Origin: Streptomyces carminius
GTDB taxonomy: Bacteria; Actinomycetota; Actinomycetes; Streptomycetales; Streptomycetaceae
Direction: 5' to 3'
DNA length: 64,000 bases
Assembly (NCBI RefSeq): GCF_002794255.1
Contig: NZ_PGGW01000061.1
Location: 124,001 to 188,000 of the forward strand
The notes below the pieces were generated by a model, which was given only the letters and a program-made list of their open reading frames with translations, did no database searches and had not been told where the DNA came from. Below, one piece after another: positions 33,446-42,317 of this stretch. Numbering within the stretch: the stretch's first letter is position 1; every line of letters begins with the position of its first letter. The position numbers were made by a program, and so were the translations under genes.

Positions 33446-34273
33446 ATGCGTCGTGGTGACGGGACCGAGCGTCCCTACTCCCCGCAGGAGTTCTACGGTG
33501 CGGAGCTTCAGCGGAAGCGCGAGAGCCGGGACCTGGCGCAGGTCCAGCTCGGCGAGACGGTCGTCATCTCGCCGCAGATGATCGCCCACTTCGAGGCGGG
33601 ACGGCGGAAACCCCGTCCGGAGGACGCCCGCCGGATCGACCAGGCGTTGGGCACGGACGGCTTCTTCGAGCGCATGCGCCGCTCACTGGACGAGGGACGC
33701 TTCGCCGACCACTTCGCGGCTGTCGCCGAGATGGAGAAGCTGGCCGGTGTGATCAAGACCTACGGGGCGTCGCTCGTCCCCGGCATCCTCCAGACCGAGG
33801 CCTACGCACAAGCCGTCTTCCGTGCAGGCACTCCGGTCTATACACACAAGGATGTAGAGCGACGGGTGATCAACCGCATAGAGCGTGCCCGCATCCTCGA
33901 TGACCCCAACTCACCAGTACTGTGGGCTCTGTTGGACGAGTCGATTCTCCGACGGCTCGTTGGTGGACGTGAAGCCATCGCAGAGCAGTTGAAGCACATC
34001 GCCACGCTGGGGCGCAGTGGACGAGTGAGGGTTCATGTGCTCCCCTTCTCCGCGGGTGCACACGCACTGCTGGAGAGCATGGTCACCCTCATGCGGTTCA
34101 CCGATGCCCCGCCGGTGGCCTACGTTGAAGGTCTGCGCACAGGACGTGTCATGGACGATCCGGAAGTAGTCGAGGCCTGTCAGTCGGCCTACGATCTCGC
34201 TCTGGGCGACGCCCTGTCGTCAGAGGAATCGCTGGCCCTGCTGGAGGCCGTGTCGGAGGAGTACAAGCGATGA
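33446..34273 (+). CDS. XRE-family regulator with DUF5753 domain (pair 2)
   Basis: The 275-residue protein has an HTH (LQRKRESRDLAQVQLGETVVISPQMIAHFEAGRR) and a DUF5753 domain (LVPGILQTEAYAQAVFRAGTP, RIERARILDDPN, VHVLPFSAGAHAL, VAYVEGLRTGR). Its stop overlaps the ATG of the DUF397 gene. Together with the divergent small operon (32927-33321) this is a common streptomycete developmental-regulator locus. The start is chosen from the family pattern, since a purine-rich GAGAGAGGGG lies 12 bases away, longer than usual. Confidence 0.85.
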   Translation: MRRGDGTERPYSPQEFYGAELQRKRESRDLAQVQLGETVVISPQMIAHFEAGRRKPRPEDARRIDQALGTDGFFERMRRSLDEGRFADHFAAVAEMEKLAGVIKTYGASLVPGILQTEAYAQAVFRAGTPVYTHKDVERRVINRIERARILDDPNSPVLWALLDESILRRLVGGREAIAEQLKHIATLGRSGRVRVHVLPFSAGAHALLESMVTLMRFTDAPPVAYVEGLRTGRVMDDPEVVEACQSAYDLALGDALSSEESLALLEAVSEEYKR

Positions 34274-34470
34274 TCAACGATCACAACCTGACGTGGCGCA
34301 AGTCCAGTTACAGCGGGGCGAGCAACGGCGACTGCGTCGAGGTCGCCGACGGCCTCCCCGGCGCGGTCCCCGTCCGGGACAGCAAGCACCCCGACGGCCC
34401 GGCCCTGGTCTTCCCCGAGAGCACGTGGAGTGCGTTCGTGGCGGGGATAAAAGGACGTACGCGTCCCTGA
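34270..34470 (+). CDS. DUF397 protein (pair 2)
   Basis: The 66-residue protein shows the pattern LTWRKSSYSGASNGDCVEVAD, VPVRDSKHPDGP, FPESTWSAFV. It overlaps the regulator stop by four bases (ATGA). It is a second, divergent copy of the pair at 23663-24726. Confidence 0.9.
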   Translation: MINDHNLTWRKSSYSGASNGDCVEVADGLPGAVPVRDSKHPDGPALVFPESTWSAFVAGIKGRTRP

Positions 34471-34503
34471 CAGCCTGCCCGTCAAGAACGAAGCACGCGC
34501 CTC

Positions 34504-34544
34504 GGCCGGGGCAGGTGGGTTCGATTCCCGTCACCGCCCCGGCC
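34504..34544 (+). terminator. Hairpin resembling a tRNA acceptor/T-arm minihelix
   Basis: A perfect 9-bp stem (34504-34512 with 34536-34544) encloses a sequence reading GGGTTCGATTCCCGTCACC (34517-34535), the form of a tRNA T arm with its 7-nt loop TTCGATT. It lies 34 bases after the DUF397 stop. It probably acts as a terminator and may be a decayed tRNA or attachment-site remnant. Confidence 0.5.
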
Positions 34545-34597
34545 GTCGGCGTTCAGGAACCGCGCCCCGGCGGGGCCGCCCGCGCACACGCCGCCGC

Positions 34598-34936
34598 TCA
34601 GAGAACGGCCTTCCACAGGGCGAAGACCCCGGCCACCACCGCGGCGACCATGCTGACGCCCAGCACCAGGAACATCACGGCGACGACGGCGGTCGCGGCG
34701 TGGTACGCCCAGCCCCGCTCAGCACGGCGGTCCCCACGACGGGCGTCCACAGCGGCGACGGCCAGTGCGGCGAGGTAGTGCAGCCGGTCCGGGGAGGTCT
34801 CCCGGGACAGCTCCGGGGCAAGAGCCTCCTCGACCTCATGGATACGCGGATCATCGGCCTCGATGAGGTCGCGGGCACGCAGCAGGACACTCTCCGGGTT
34901 CTCCGGCTGCCGCGGGGCGGCGGGGTGGTCGGGCAT
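34598..34936 (-). CDS. Small membrane protein of unknown function
   Basis: The 112-residue protein is soluble and acidic over residues 1-75 (LLRARDLIEADDPRIHEVEEALAPELS). It ends in a long hydrophobic segment of about 34 residues (AATAVVAVMFLVLGVSMVAAVVAGVFALW) that makes one or two membrane helices, so it is tail-anchored or a small hairpin protein. The ATG lies behind GAGGGACG. It is 71 bases downstream of the truncated gene at 35008 on the same strand. I do not recognise the family. Confidence 0.65.
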   Translation of the reverse strand: MPDHPAAPRQPENPESVLLRARDLIEADDPRIHEVEEALAPELSRETSPDRLHYLAALAVAAVDARRGDRRAERGWAYHAATAVVAVMFLVLGVSMVAAVVAGVFALWKAVL

Positions 34937-35007
34937 CGGCGGGCGTCCCTCGACGAGGTCGGTTCTGCCGACGGGGACGAGCCGGGGGCCGCCGCCGGTT
35001 CCGCAAC

Positions 35008-35733
35008 TCAGGACCGGGTGGCGGTCCCGCATCCCTCCTCGCCGGCCTCCCGCATACGCGCGTCCATCGAGGTGCTCCGGTCGTACGGGTCGACCTCGGG
35101 GCCGTCTCCCGCGGCCCCGCGTTCGGCGCCGAACTCGGGGGTGAGGTAGCCGGTGAAGGTGTCGCAGCCGCCGTTGGTGGTGTCCACCTTGTAGGAGACC
35201 AGGGAGAACGTGCCCGGCTCGGTGACCACCTTCGCCGGGTCGTCCCAGCTCATCACCACCTCGCGGCGCACGATGGTGCGCACGACCTCGTCGCTCCCGG
35301 CCGCGGCCCGCACGACGGGGTAGACGTAGGTGACATCGGTGGTCACCTCGACCGCGCCGCGTTCGCCCTCCCGGTAGGTGACCCGTCCCCGGGTCCTGAC
35401 CACGTCCCCCACCAGCCGCACCTCGTCGGTGAAGCGGCTGAACAGCAGCAGCGGATCGTTCTCCTTGCCTGGCGCGCGGAAGGCAGCCGCCAGATAGTCC
35501 TGGACATCCTGCTGGTGCGGGTTGATCAGCGCGATCGCCTCGGCCGGCCGCTCCCCGCCCAGCACCCCGGCGTCCAGGCTGGACGCGACGAGGAAGTCCC
35601 GGTGGCCCGGTTCCCGAGGACGGCCACGGCTCCGGACGGGTGCGGTTCCAGCCCTCACCGTTCTCCCTGTGCCCGCACGACACAGGGGCGGTCCGCAAAG
35701 GGCCGTCCGCCCCTTCACCCTGCGGATCCCCAA
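35008..35733 (-). pseudogene. 5'-truncated copy of a streptomycete secreted/membrane protein
   Basis: From about residue 45 of the open frame the sequence looks like a conserved protein: DFLVASSLDAGVLGGERPAE, LINPHQQDVQDYLAAAF, LLFSRFTDEVRLVGDVVRTRG, TIVRREVVMSWDDPAKVV, TFSLVSYKVDTTNGGCDTFTG, with a C-terminal EEGCGTATRS. I recall full-length relatives with a further N-terminal part carrying a membrane anchor. Here the preceding ~44 codons (35733-35600) are Arg/Gly/Pro-rich filler without a signal peptide. I therefore call it truncated near 35600. It could instead start at an unseen internal codon as a shorter protein. Confidence 0.5.
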
Positions 35734-35772
35734 CGGAAGATGAGCAGCAGCGCTCCTTGCTACGGTGAGCCG

Positions 35773-36207
35773 ATGGCATCGGTCAAACAGTTCCAGGTCA
35801 CCTTCGACTGCGCGGATCCTGAGCGCGTCGCTCGTTTCTGGTGCGAGGTGCTGGGGTACGTCGTACCGCCTCCACCGGAGGGATTCGCCAGTTGGGACGA
35901 TTTCGACCGCTCGCTGCCGCCCGAGGACCAGGGGTCATCGTTCGCGTGCGTTGATCCCTCAGGTGTAGGCCCGCGACTGTTCTTCCAGCGCGTTCCCGAA
36001 GGGAAGGTCGTCAAGAACCGAGTGCACCTCGACGTGCGGGCCGGCACCGGACTCGTGGGTGAGGAGCGGCTGGCCGCGCTCGAGGCCGAATGCGCGCGAC
36101 TGGTCGCGCTCGGCGCGGTACGCGTACAGCTCCTGCCCGCCGATGACGTCAACGAGTCCTGCATCGTGATGCAGGACGTCGAAGGCAACGAGTTCTGCCT
36201 CGACTGA
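35773..36207 (+). CDS. VOC/glyoxalase-like protein
   Basis: The 144-residue single-domain protein belongs to the vicinal-oxygen-chelate fold: QVTFDCADPERVARFWCEVLGY at the start, FFQRVPEGKVVKNRVHLDVR in the middle and MQDVEGNEFCLD at the end. The His and Glu of these segments form the usual metal or ligand site. Members of this branch include bleomycin-resistance-like and uncharacterised glyoxalase-like proteins. The start at 35773 has a poor ribosome site, and a TTG/GTG further upstream cannot be excluded. Confidence 0.85.
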   Translation: MASVKQFQVTFDCADPERVARFWCEVLGYVVPPPPEGFASWDDFDRSLPPEDQGSSFACVDPSGVGPRLFFQRVPEGKVVKNRVHLDVRAGTGLVGEERLAALEAECARLVALGAVRVQLLPADDVNESCIVMQDVEGNEFCLD

Positions 36208-36414
36208 GCATCCCTGGGGACGGCGAGGCGGGGAGCCGTCTCCCCCGGGTCTCCCCGGCCTCGATCCTCCGTGACGGTCCGGTCGCCGTGCGCCGGGGGC
36301 ACCGGCGTCCGGCACGCGGTACCGCCGGTGGCTCGCGCGGACACCGGCCCAGGAGTCCGTCACGGTGTGACGCTCCTCCTTTCCCGCACGGCACGAACTC
36401 TCCAAGGAGTACTC

Positions 36415-37620
36415 ATGGATGCCCTGCTCTCGGCGGGAGGTGTGGTGACCGGCCCGGACGGCCGTCTGCTGCGGGACGGGGCGGTCCTCGTCCAGGGCGG
36501 TGTCATCACCGCAGTCGGCCCCCGGACCGAATTGGAGGGCCGCGCCCCGCACGACGCCACCCGGTTCGCCTACCCCGGCGGCACACTGCTGCCGGGACTC
36601 GTCGACGCCCATGTGCACCTGGTCCTCGACGCCGGCCCGGACCCCGTCACCGCACTGCAGCACACCGACGACGCCGCCCTGCTGCCGACCATGGCCCACC
36701 GGGCACGGCAACTGCTGAACGCGGGCGTCACCACGGTGCGGGACCTGGGCGACCGGGGCGGCCTGGCGATCCGGCTGCGCGACGAGATCGCCGCCGGACG
36801 GCAGTCCGGCCCCCGCGTCCTGGCCGCCGGCACCCCGCTGACGGCGCCCGGCGGGCACTGCTGGTTCCTGGGCGGAGAGGCCGAGGGAGCCGACGCGATC
36901 CGGCGGGTGGTCCGGCGCACCGTCGAGCGCGGAGCCGATGTGGTCAAGGTGATGGCCACCGGCGGCGGCCTCACCCGGGGCGGCCCGCCCGTCTGGGCGG
37001 CGCAGTTCACCACGGACGAACTGCGCCTGGTAGTGGAAGAAGCACGGCAGGCCGGGCTGCCGGTGGCGGCCCACGCGCACGGCACCGCCGGGATCGCCGC
37101 CGCGGTGGCCGCCGGGGTGTCCACGATCGAGCACTGCACCTGGATGGGCCCGGACGGCTTCGAGGTGCGCGAGGACGTCGTCGAGGAAATGGCGGCCCGG
37201 GGCATCGCGGTCTGCCCGGCGGCCAGCCCCGACTGGCGTGGCTTCGCCCACCGCTTCGGACCCGAACGCGCCCAGGAGATGTTCGCCCGGATGGCCTGGA
37301 TGCACCAGCGGGGGGTACGGCTGATCGCCGGGACGGACGCGGGCATCAGCCGGGCCGTCTTCGACGACCCCGTCTCCAGCCTGGAGTTCTTCGCGCACCT
37401 CGGCCACACCCCGGCCCAGATCATCGACCTGGCCACCCACCGGACCGCCCAAGCCCTGGGCATCGGCCACGACACCGGCCTGCTCCACCCCGGCTACCGC
37501 GCCGACCTCCTGGCCGTGGCCGGCAACCCCCTGGACGACCTCCAGGCCCTGCGCAACCCACGCCTGGTCATGACCGGCGGACATCCCCACCTCCCCGAAC
37601 CCCCACACCCCCGAACGTGA
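36415..37620 (+). CDS. Amidohydrolase (prolidase/imidazolonepropionase-like)
   Basis: The 401-residue metal-dependent hydrolase has the HxH motif DAHVHL (His66, His68), a bridging Lys in VVKVMATGGG (about 177), His in AHAHG and TIEHC, and Asp in AGTDAG (about 308). N- and C-terminal beta-sandwich strands flank the TIM barrel. The pattern matches Xaa-Pro-dipeptidase-like amidohydrolases of actinomycetes that cleave acylated amino acids or lactams. AAGGAG at 36404 fixes the ATG. The 207-base upstream gap has no gene. The substrate is unknown. Confidence 0.88.
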   Translation: MDALLSAGGVVTGPDGRLLRDGAVLVQGGVITAVGPRTELEGRAPHDATRFAYPGGTLLPGLVDAHVHLVLDAGPDPVTALQHTDDAALLPTMAHRARQLLNAGVTTVRDLGDRGGLAIRLRDEIAAGRQSGPRVLAAGTPLTAPGGHCWFLGGEAEGADAIRRVVRRTVERGADVVKVMATGGGLTRGGPPVWAAQFTTDELRLVVEEARQAGLPVAAHAHGTAGIAAAVAAGVSTIEHCTWMGPDGFEVREDVVEEMAARGIAVCPAASPDWRGFAHRFGPERAQEMFARMAWMHQRGVRLIAGTDAGISRAVFDDPVSSLEFFAHLGHTPAQIIDLATHRTAQALGIGHDTGLLHPGYRADLLAVAGNPLDDLQALRNPRLVMTGGHPHLPEPPHPRT

Positions 37621-37747
37621 GCCGCACTCCCCCGGAACGAACAGAGACACCCGACGGCAACCGGCAGCTTGAGCGGCTTCCGCTCCTGGCGCATGCTGTC
37701 CCGGTCGTGGCGGTGTCCCAGTTTCTCGACACGTGAGGGGGAGGCAG

Positions 37748-38557
37748 GTGGCGCACTCCGTGCTGTTCGAGGCCATCAAGCACTCCTACCGGGACCAGTA
37801 CGGACTGACATGTGTACGCGGCCTGCCGCAGGACGAGGTGCTGTCCCGGCTGGGCGTCACCCCTCAGGCGCCGTACCCGCACTGCACGGTGCAGGAGGCG
37901 GTCGAGCGGTTCGGTCCGGACGTGCCGGCGGTACGGGTGTGCCGCAGCGGGCAGTGGACGTTCCTGCTGGACGTCCAGCCGCACGGGCGGGTCTTCGACC
38001 GGGACGTCCTTGCCCCGCTGTCGGTGGGCACCGAGGCGGTGTCGGCCTGGCACCTGCTGAGCAGTACGACCATGGCCGCCCACGCCCGCGACGGGGAGAT
38101 CCTGGCCGTTTACGACGACTGGACGTTCGAACCGCCCAAAGGCCCGTTCCCCGAGCGGCTCAACCGCGCGCTGGAAAGCGTCGGCTTCTTCACGGAGGCC
38201 GAGGAATCCGACGACTGGGACGCGCTCCCGATGATATTGGCGGCGCTCGAAAGGGAGTTCGACCTCAGCCTGTCGGCGGATGCCGTCAACGGCCCCTGGC
38301 CACGGTCGTCCTTCCCGACCTGCCGAACCGAGCCGGGTGAGGCCCTTCGGCACCACTCGTCCGCACAATCCCGCCCACACCGTCCGACGGCGAACCGGGC
38401 GAACGGTTCATGCGAGGCCCCGACGGCGGCCGGTCCGATCGCCGGGGTGCGGCAGAGGCGGGCGATCGCGGGACTCGGACCGGCAGTCGGGAGACGGCGG
38501 GAGGGGACGGGTAGGGGCGGCCGTTCCGGACACTCAAGTACGATTTGCGGCCAATGA
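37748..38557 (+). CDS. DUF6461-like protein with an atypical C-terminal tail
   Basis: The GTG at 37748 behind GAGGGGGAGGCAG gives 269 residues. The first ~180 (LTCVRGLPQDEVLSRLGV, VRVCRSGQWTFLLD, DGEILAVYDDWTFEPPKG, LNRALESVGFF, ALEREFDLSLS) resemble the DUF6461-type proteins common in streptomycetes, of unknown function. After SFPTCRTEPG the remaining ~80 residues are Arg/Ala/Gly/Pro-rich, have no conserved look and end inside a 85-nt inverted-repeat element. A frameshift or a lost stop near 38330 is possible. GTG 37733 is an alternative start. Confidence 0.65.
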   Translation: MAHSVLFEAIKHSYRDQYGLTCVRGLPQDEVLSRLGVTPQAPYPHCTVQEAVERFGPDVPAVRVCRSGQWTFLLDVQPHGRVFDRDVLAPLSVGTEAVSAWHLLSSTTMAAHARDGEILAVYDDWTFEPPKGPFPERLNRALESVGFFTEAEESDDWDALPMILAALEREFDLSLSADAVNGPWPRSSFPTCRTEPGEALRHHSSAQSRPHRPTANRANGSCEAPTAAGPIAGVRQRRAIAGLGPAVGRRREGTGRGGRSGHSSTICGQ

Positions 38558-38608
38558 GCGGGCCACGACACGTGGCACGGCAACGGCCGTAAATCGTACC
38601 GTCCGGAA
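38524..38608. repeat. Nested 85-nt inverted-repeat element
   Basis: Three nested helices are visible: TTCCGGAC/GTCCGGAA (38524-38531, 38601-38608), a 15-bp AT-richer stem with one G-T wobble (38538-38552, 38585-38599), and GCCACG/CGTGGC (38562-38567, 38571-38576). It lies between convergent genes and contains the stop codon of the gene at 37748. A bidirectional terminator or a small mobile palindrome (MITE-like) are both possible. Confidence 0.65.
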
Positions 38609-38720
38609 TGGTCGCCCCGGACCGGCCCCGACCCCAGCACCCACAGAACCCGCACCCCACCGCACCGCACCGCACCGCGTGCCCGTCTCCCCCGGGATCC
38701 TTACGGCACCGCCCCGTGCC

Positions 38721-40706
38721 CTATCCGTTCCCCGGCCCTTCGCCCCCCGCCCGCCCACCGTCCACCGGGCCCGCGGCTCCCCGCCCCAACCGGATCACCG
38801 CGTACCGCTCACCGTCTCGCGGCGGTCGTGTCCAGGAGCGGGTGGTGAACGTGTGCAGCCGCCCGTGCACGAGAGCGTGACGCGACAGGGTGACCCCGAA
38901 CTCCCGGGCCACCGCCTCCAGCAGCAGCCGTTCCGTGTCGGCGCCGTGCCCCGTACCGCCGCCCGCCGGGTCGCCGAAGAACCGGCCCGGGTCCAGCGCC
39001 CGCGGTATCTCCCCGCTCCGCCGGACCTCCCCGTCCGCGAACGTGAACGCGTACCTCTCTGCACCGTCCCGCGCCACCGAGAGGTGGAAGAACGGCTCCC
39101 CGTGCCCTGACCGCAGACCGCTCCACACCACCACCGCCCGCTTCCCCGCGCAGGCCGCCGCGGCCGGGGAGACGAACCGCCGCCCGCCGAAGGGAGCGGG
39201 GCCGCCGTCGAAGGCGAAGCTCCACCCGACGCCGGCCCGGCCGACCGCCATGAGCGCCTTGTCGTCGTAGGACGAGAACTCGGTCCGGTTGCCCCGCAGT
39301 CTGGTGCGCGCCTCCCAGAAGGTCATCGGTTCGTTCAGTACCGCGTCGTCCCCGTCCGCGAGGCGCCCGGGCAGCTCCTCCGGCTCCACCCCTTCCACCA
39401 GGACGAACCGGTACGACGTGCGCTTGTTGCCCCGGTCCGGTTCCGCGAGCCACGCCAGGCCGTCCGGGTCGAGCCCGGCCGCCGGCTCGGAGGTTCCGGC
39501 CGGCGCCTCGCCCGCCTGCCCGCCCCTGGGCGTGGACAGCAGCACGCGGCCCCGCTCCGGGGTCAGCAGCGGACCGAGCAGGGGATCGGCCACCCACCCC
39601 AGCGGCGCCAGGTGGTCCGGTCCCAGCGGCTCCCACAGCGGCAGCGCGTCCCGCAGCGTCCGCCACGCCCCGTCGGTGTCCCCCCATCGCACCAGCTCCC
39701 GGGCCCGCTCGACCGCCTCCCCGAACGGCCCGGCCGCGGTGTACCGGTACGTGCCGTTCCGCATCCGCTCCAGCATCGTGTAGGCCAGGGCCACCAGGTC
39801 GTCACCGGCGCCGCGCAACTGGAACCTCAGCGTGGAGTCTTCCTTGTAGGAGTGCTCCGCGTACTCCACCACCAGCGGTGGCAGCACCTCGGGCGCGTAC
39901 CGCGGGTCCGTCACCAGATCCTCGAAGCGCACCAGGTAGGTCTGCCCGAGGAGACGGCGTATCTGGTCGCCCAGCCCGGCGGCCCGCGGCCTGCCGTACT
40001 TCCGGGCCTCGTCCAGCGCCTCCCGGGCCCGCTCCCACCCGCCGCGCAGCGCCTCCTGCCGGGCCTCTTCCACGAGCGCGTCCAGCTCCCGCGTGGTGTC
40101 GTTGGCGAACGCCGGCTCCTCGTCACCGTCACCACGGCGCGCCCGCAAGCGGTGGAACTCCCGGTACATGTCCCGCATGAACTCCAGGAAGTTCGCGTGC
40201 CGCTCGGGTGACTCGGCCCGCCAGCTCGCCCAGGTGTACACGGCCCACTCGCCGTCCTCGCCCACGTCCTCCGGGTCCATCAGGACGTGGGTGATGTCGG
40301 ACTCCACGTCGAGTTGCAGTCCGCGCCGCCAGAGGTCCGCCTCCCGACGCTCCTCGGGTCCGGCGTCCTCGTCCAGGTACTCCTCGAACATGTCCGCGAG
40401 CCCCGACGCGTTGTCGTGCCAGCGCGCGCTCTCGGTCCCCGCCAGCAGCCACACGAACCCGCCCGCGTGCCGCCACCCGTCGCTGACCTTGAGGAACTCC
40501 CGGTACGACGGGGGCATCCGGCGGCCGAGGCGCTCCTCCATGGCCGTGATCCGCTCCTCGGAGGCGGGCGGTAACCCCAGCCAGCGGGTCCGCCGCGCGG
40601 CCTCGTCGTCCTCGCTCCGCGTCTCACCCTCCGGCAGGGAATCCGCCCACTCCCCGCTCCACCTGAGCAGGAAGGACCGCCAGTCGAACGTCGTGGTGTC
40701 CGTCAT
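38721..40706 (-). CDS. Large SMI1/KNR4-family protein
   Basis: The 661-residue protein opens with an SMI1/KNR4 domain (about residues 35-200): LPPASEERITAMEERLGRRMPPSYREFLKVSDGW, then WLLAGTESARW and NFLEFMRD. The middle is helical (EARQEALRGGWERAREALDEARKYG) and the C-terminal ~250 residues form a second unrecognised region (RTSYRFVLVEGVEPEELPGRL, SFAFDGGPAPFGGRRFVSP, HALVHGRLHTFTTRSW). SMI1/KNR4 domains are frequent in immunity proteins against polymorphic toxins and in regulators. No toxin gene is adjacent. The C-terminal part may carry another function, and the start at 40706 has a weak ribosome site. Confidence 0.82.
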   Translation of the reverse strand: MTDTTTFDWRSFLLRWSGEWADSLPEGETRSEDDEAARRTRWLGLPPASEERITAMEERLGRRMPPSYREFLKVSDGWRHAGGFVWLLAGTESARWHDNASGLADMFEEYLDEDAGPEERREADLWRRGLQLDVESDITHVLMDPEDVGEDGEWAVYTWASWRAESPERHANFLEFMRDMYREFHRLRARRGDGDEEPAFANDTTRELDALVEEARQEALRGGWERAREALDEARKYGRPRAAGLGDQIRRLLGQTYLVRFEDLVTDPRYAPEVLPPLVVEYAEHSYKEDSTLRFQLRGAGDDLVALAYTMLERMRNGTYRYTAAGPFGEAVERARELVRWGDTDGAWRTLRDALPLWEPLGPDHLAPLGWVADPLLGPLLTPERGRVLLSTPRGGQAGEAPAGTSEPAAGLDPDGLAWLAEPDRGNKRTSYRFVLVEGVEPEELPGRLADGDDAVLNEPMTFWEARTRLRGNRTEFSSYDDKALMAVGRAGVGWSFAFDGGPAPFGGRRFVSPAAAACAGKRAVVVWSGLRSGHGEPFFHLSVARDGAERYAFTFADGEVRRSGEIPRALDPGRFFGDPAGGGTGHGADTERLLLEAVAREFGVTLSRHALVHGRLHTFTTRSWTRPPRDGERYAVIRLGRGAAGPVDGGRAGGEGPGNG

Positions 40707-40780
40707 ACGCCCGATGCTGCCACCCACCACCGACATTGATACTCGTAGGCGGCCCCGCCGGGGCCGGGGACAGGCCGCCC

Positions 40781-42244
40781 TCAGGCCCCGGCCCGGAAGC
40801 CGTCCGCGGCCAGCAGGGAAGCCGCATCGCCGAGGTCGAGACCGGCGACGCGCACCGCCTGCCCGGTGGTCAGGGAGCGGTTGGCGGCCAGGCCCACGGC
40901 GACGGACCGTACGCCGTCCCGCCAGGACGCCGCGCGGCCCAGCGGGTCACCGGGGGAACCGGGGGAACCGGGGGAACCGCCCTCCGCCCCGGCGAACACG
41001 TCGCACAGCAGGACGTCGTCACCGCCGCCGTGGCCGCCCCCGGCCTTGGGGATCGGCACCTCACGGGCGGGTTCGAAGTGGCGCTGCACCACCAGCCGCT
41101 CCCCCACCGGGCGTTCGGCGTCGTCGGTGCCGTCGGTGCCGCCGTCGACGAGGTCCGGCCGGGCACTCGGGTCGATGACCACATGACCGTCGGCGTCCAC
41201 CCGCACCGAGCCGCGTTCGACGACGGTGAGTTCGGCGCGGCCCTCGGTGCCGTTGACCCCGACGGTGTAGCCCTCCCAGGGGGCGTGGGCGTTGAGGGAG
41301 TACGCCATGGAGGCGCCGGAGGCGTAGTCGACGACGAGGGAGAGATTGTCCTCGATGGTGATGCCGGGGTCGAAGACGTCCTGGTCGCGGCGGTAGCCGT
41401 CGTGGTGCTCCTGGTCCAGGTAAATCTCCTTGTACAGCGGCTCGTGGCGCAGGTCGAGGCTGAAGGCGTCGCGCAGCGGGGAGTCGGTGGTGCCGCGCCC
41501 GGGGCGCGGCCCGAGGCCGCGGCGGGCGGCGGCCTCGGCGCCGTAGAAGCGCAGTCCGCCACTGGCGAAGACGCGGGCGGGGAGGTCGCCGAGCCACCAG
41601 TTGACGAGGTCGAAGTGGTGGGTGGACTTGTGCACCAGCAGGCCGCCGGAGACGGCCTTGTCGCGGTGCCAGCGGCGGAAGTAGTCGGCGCCGTGGGCGG
41701 TGTCCAGCAGCCACTCGAAGTGCACCGAGGTGACCCGGCCTATCGCGCCGGAGGCGATGACGCGCCTCAGTTCGGCGTTGCGCGGCGCGTAGCGGTAGTT
41801 GAACGTGACGGTGACCTGCCGGCCGGTGCGTCCGGCGGCCTCGGCGATGCGGCGGACCCCCTCCTCGGTGGTGGTCAGCGGCTTCTCCACGATCACGTCG
41901 GCACCGGCGTACAGGACGGTCGTGACGAGGTCGGCGTGGGTGTCGTCGGGGGTGGTGACGATGACGCGGTCGATCCGGTGGCGGCGCACCGCGTCGGCCA
42001 GCTCACCGGGGGCGAACCGGGCGGGCGCCTCGGCCCCGGCCGCGCGCAGGCGGCGCTCGTACACGTCGAGCCGGCCGGGGTTGGTGTCGCTCCAGGCGAC
42101 GAGGCGGGCACGGGAGGCGTGCGGTCCGGTGACGGCGTCGAGGTACATCTGGGCGCGGGAGCCGGCCCCGACGAGGGCGTAGCGCGGCGGGGACGGCAAG
42201 GAAGGCGGGGACGGCGGGGGCAACGGGGAGACGGAGGCGGGCAC
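40781..42244 (-). CDS. Gfo/Idh/MocA-family oxidoreductase
   Basis: The 487-residue protein has a Rossmann start (YALVGAGSRAQMYLDAV, about 22-38), the conserved EKPLTTT segment, NYRYAPRNAEL, and GGLLVHKSTHHFDLVNWWLGD with the catalytic His/Lys region. It oxidises or epimerises a sugar or inositol with NAD(P). An unusual repeated SPGSPGSPGD insert lies near residue 432, encoded by GGGGGAACC repeats. GTG 42244 follows GGAAGGAA. It is the third gene of the minus-strand sugar operon, after the two permeases, so it probably acts on the imported sugar. Confidence 0.9.
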   Translation of the reverse strand: MPASVSPLPPPSPPSLPSPPRYALVGAGSRAQMYLDAVTGPHASRARLVAWSDTNPGRLDVYERRLRAAGAEAPARFAPGELADAVRRHRIDRVIVTTPDDTHADLVTTVLYAGADVIVEKPLTTTEEGVRRIAEAAGRTGRQVTVTFNYRYAPRNAELRRVIASGAIGRVTSVHFEWLLDTAHGADYFRRWHRDKAVSGGLLVHKSTHHFDLVNWWLGDLPARVFASGGLRFYGAEAAARRGLGPRPGRGTTDSPLRDAFSLDLRHEPLYKEIYLDQEHHDGYRRDQDVFDPGITIEDNLSLVVDYASGASMAYSLNAHAPWEGYTVGVNGTEGRAELTVVERGSVRVDADGHVVIDPSARPDLVDGGTDGTDDAERPVGERLVVQRHFEPAREVPIPKAGGGHGGGDDVLLCDVFAGAEGGSPGSPGSPGDPLGRAASWRDGVRSVAVGLAANRSLTTGQAVRVAGLDLGDAASLLAADGFRAGA

Positions 42245-42317
42245 TTGGTTCCTTCCGGTTCCTGCGTGCGGGTGGCGGGTGCGGGGGGTGACGGCGGTGC
42301 GCGGGCGCGGGATCAGG

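Noticed and set aside
29347..34554. A 16-bp direct repeat (29347-29362 and 34539-34554) as attachment sites of a 5-kb element
   Set aside because: No integrase or excision gene lies between them, the genes inside look native, and a 16-base match by chance is plausible in such GC-rich DNA.
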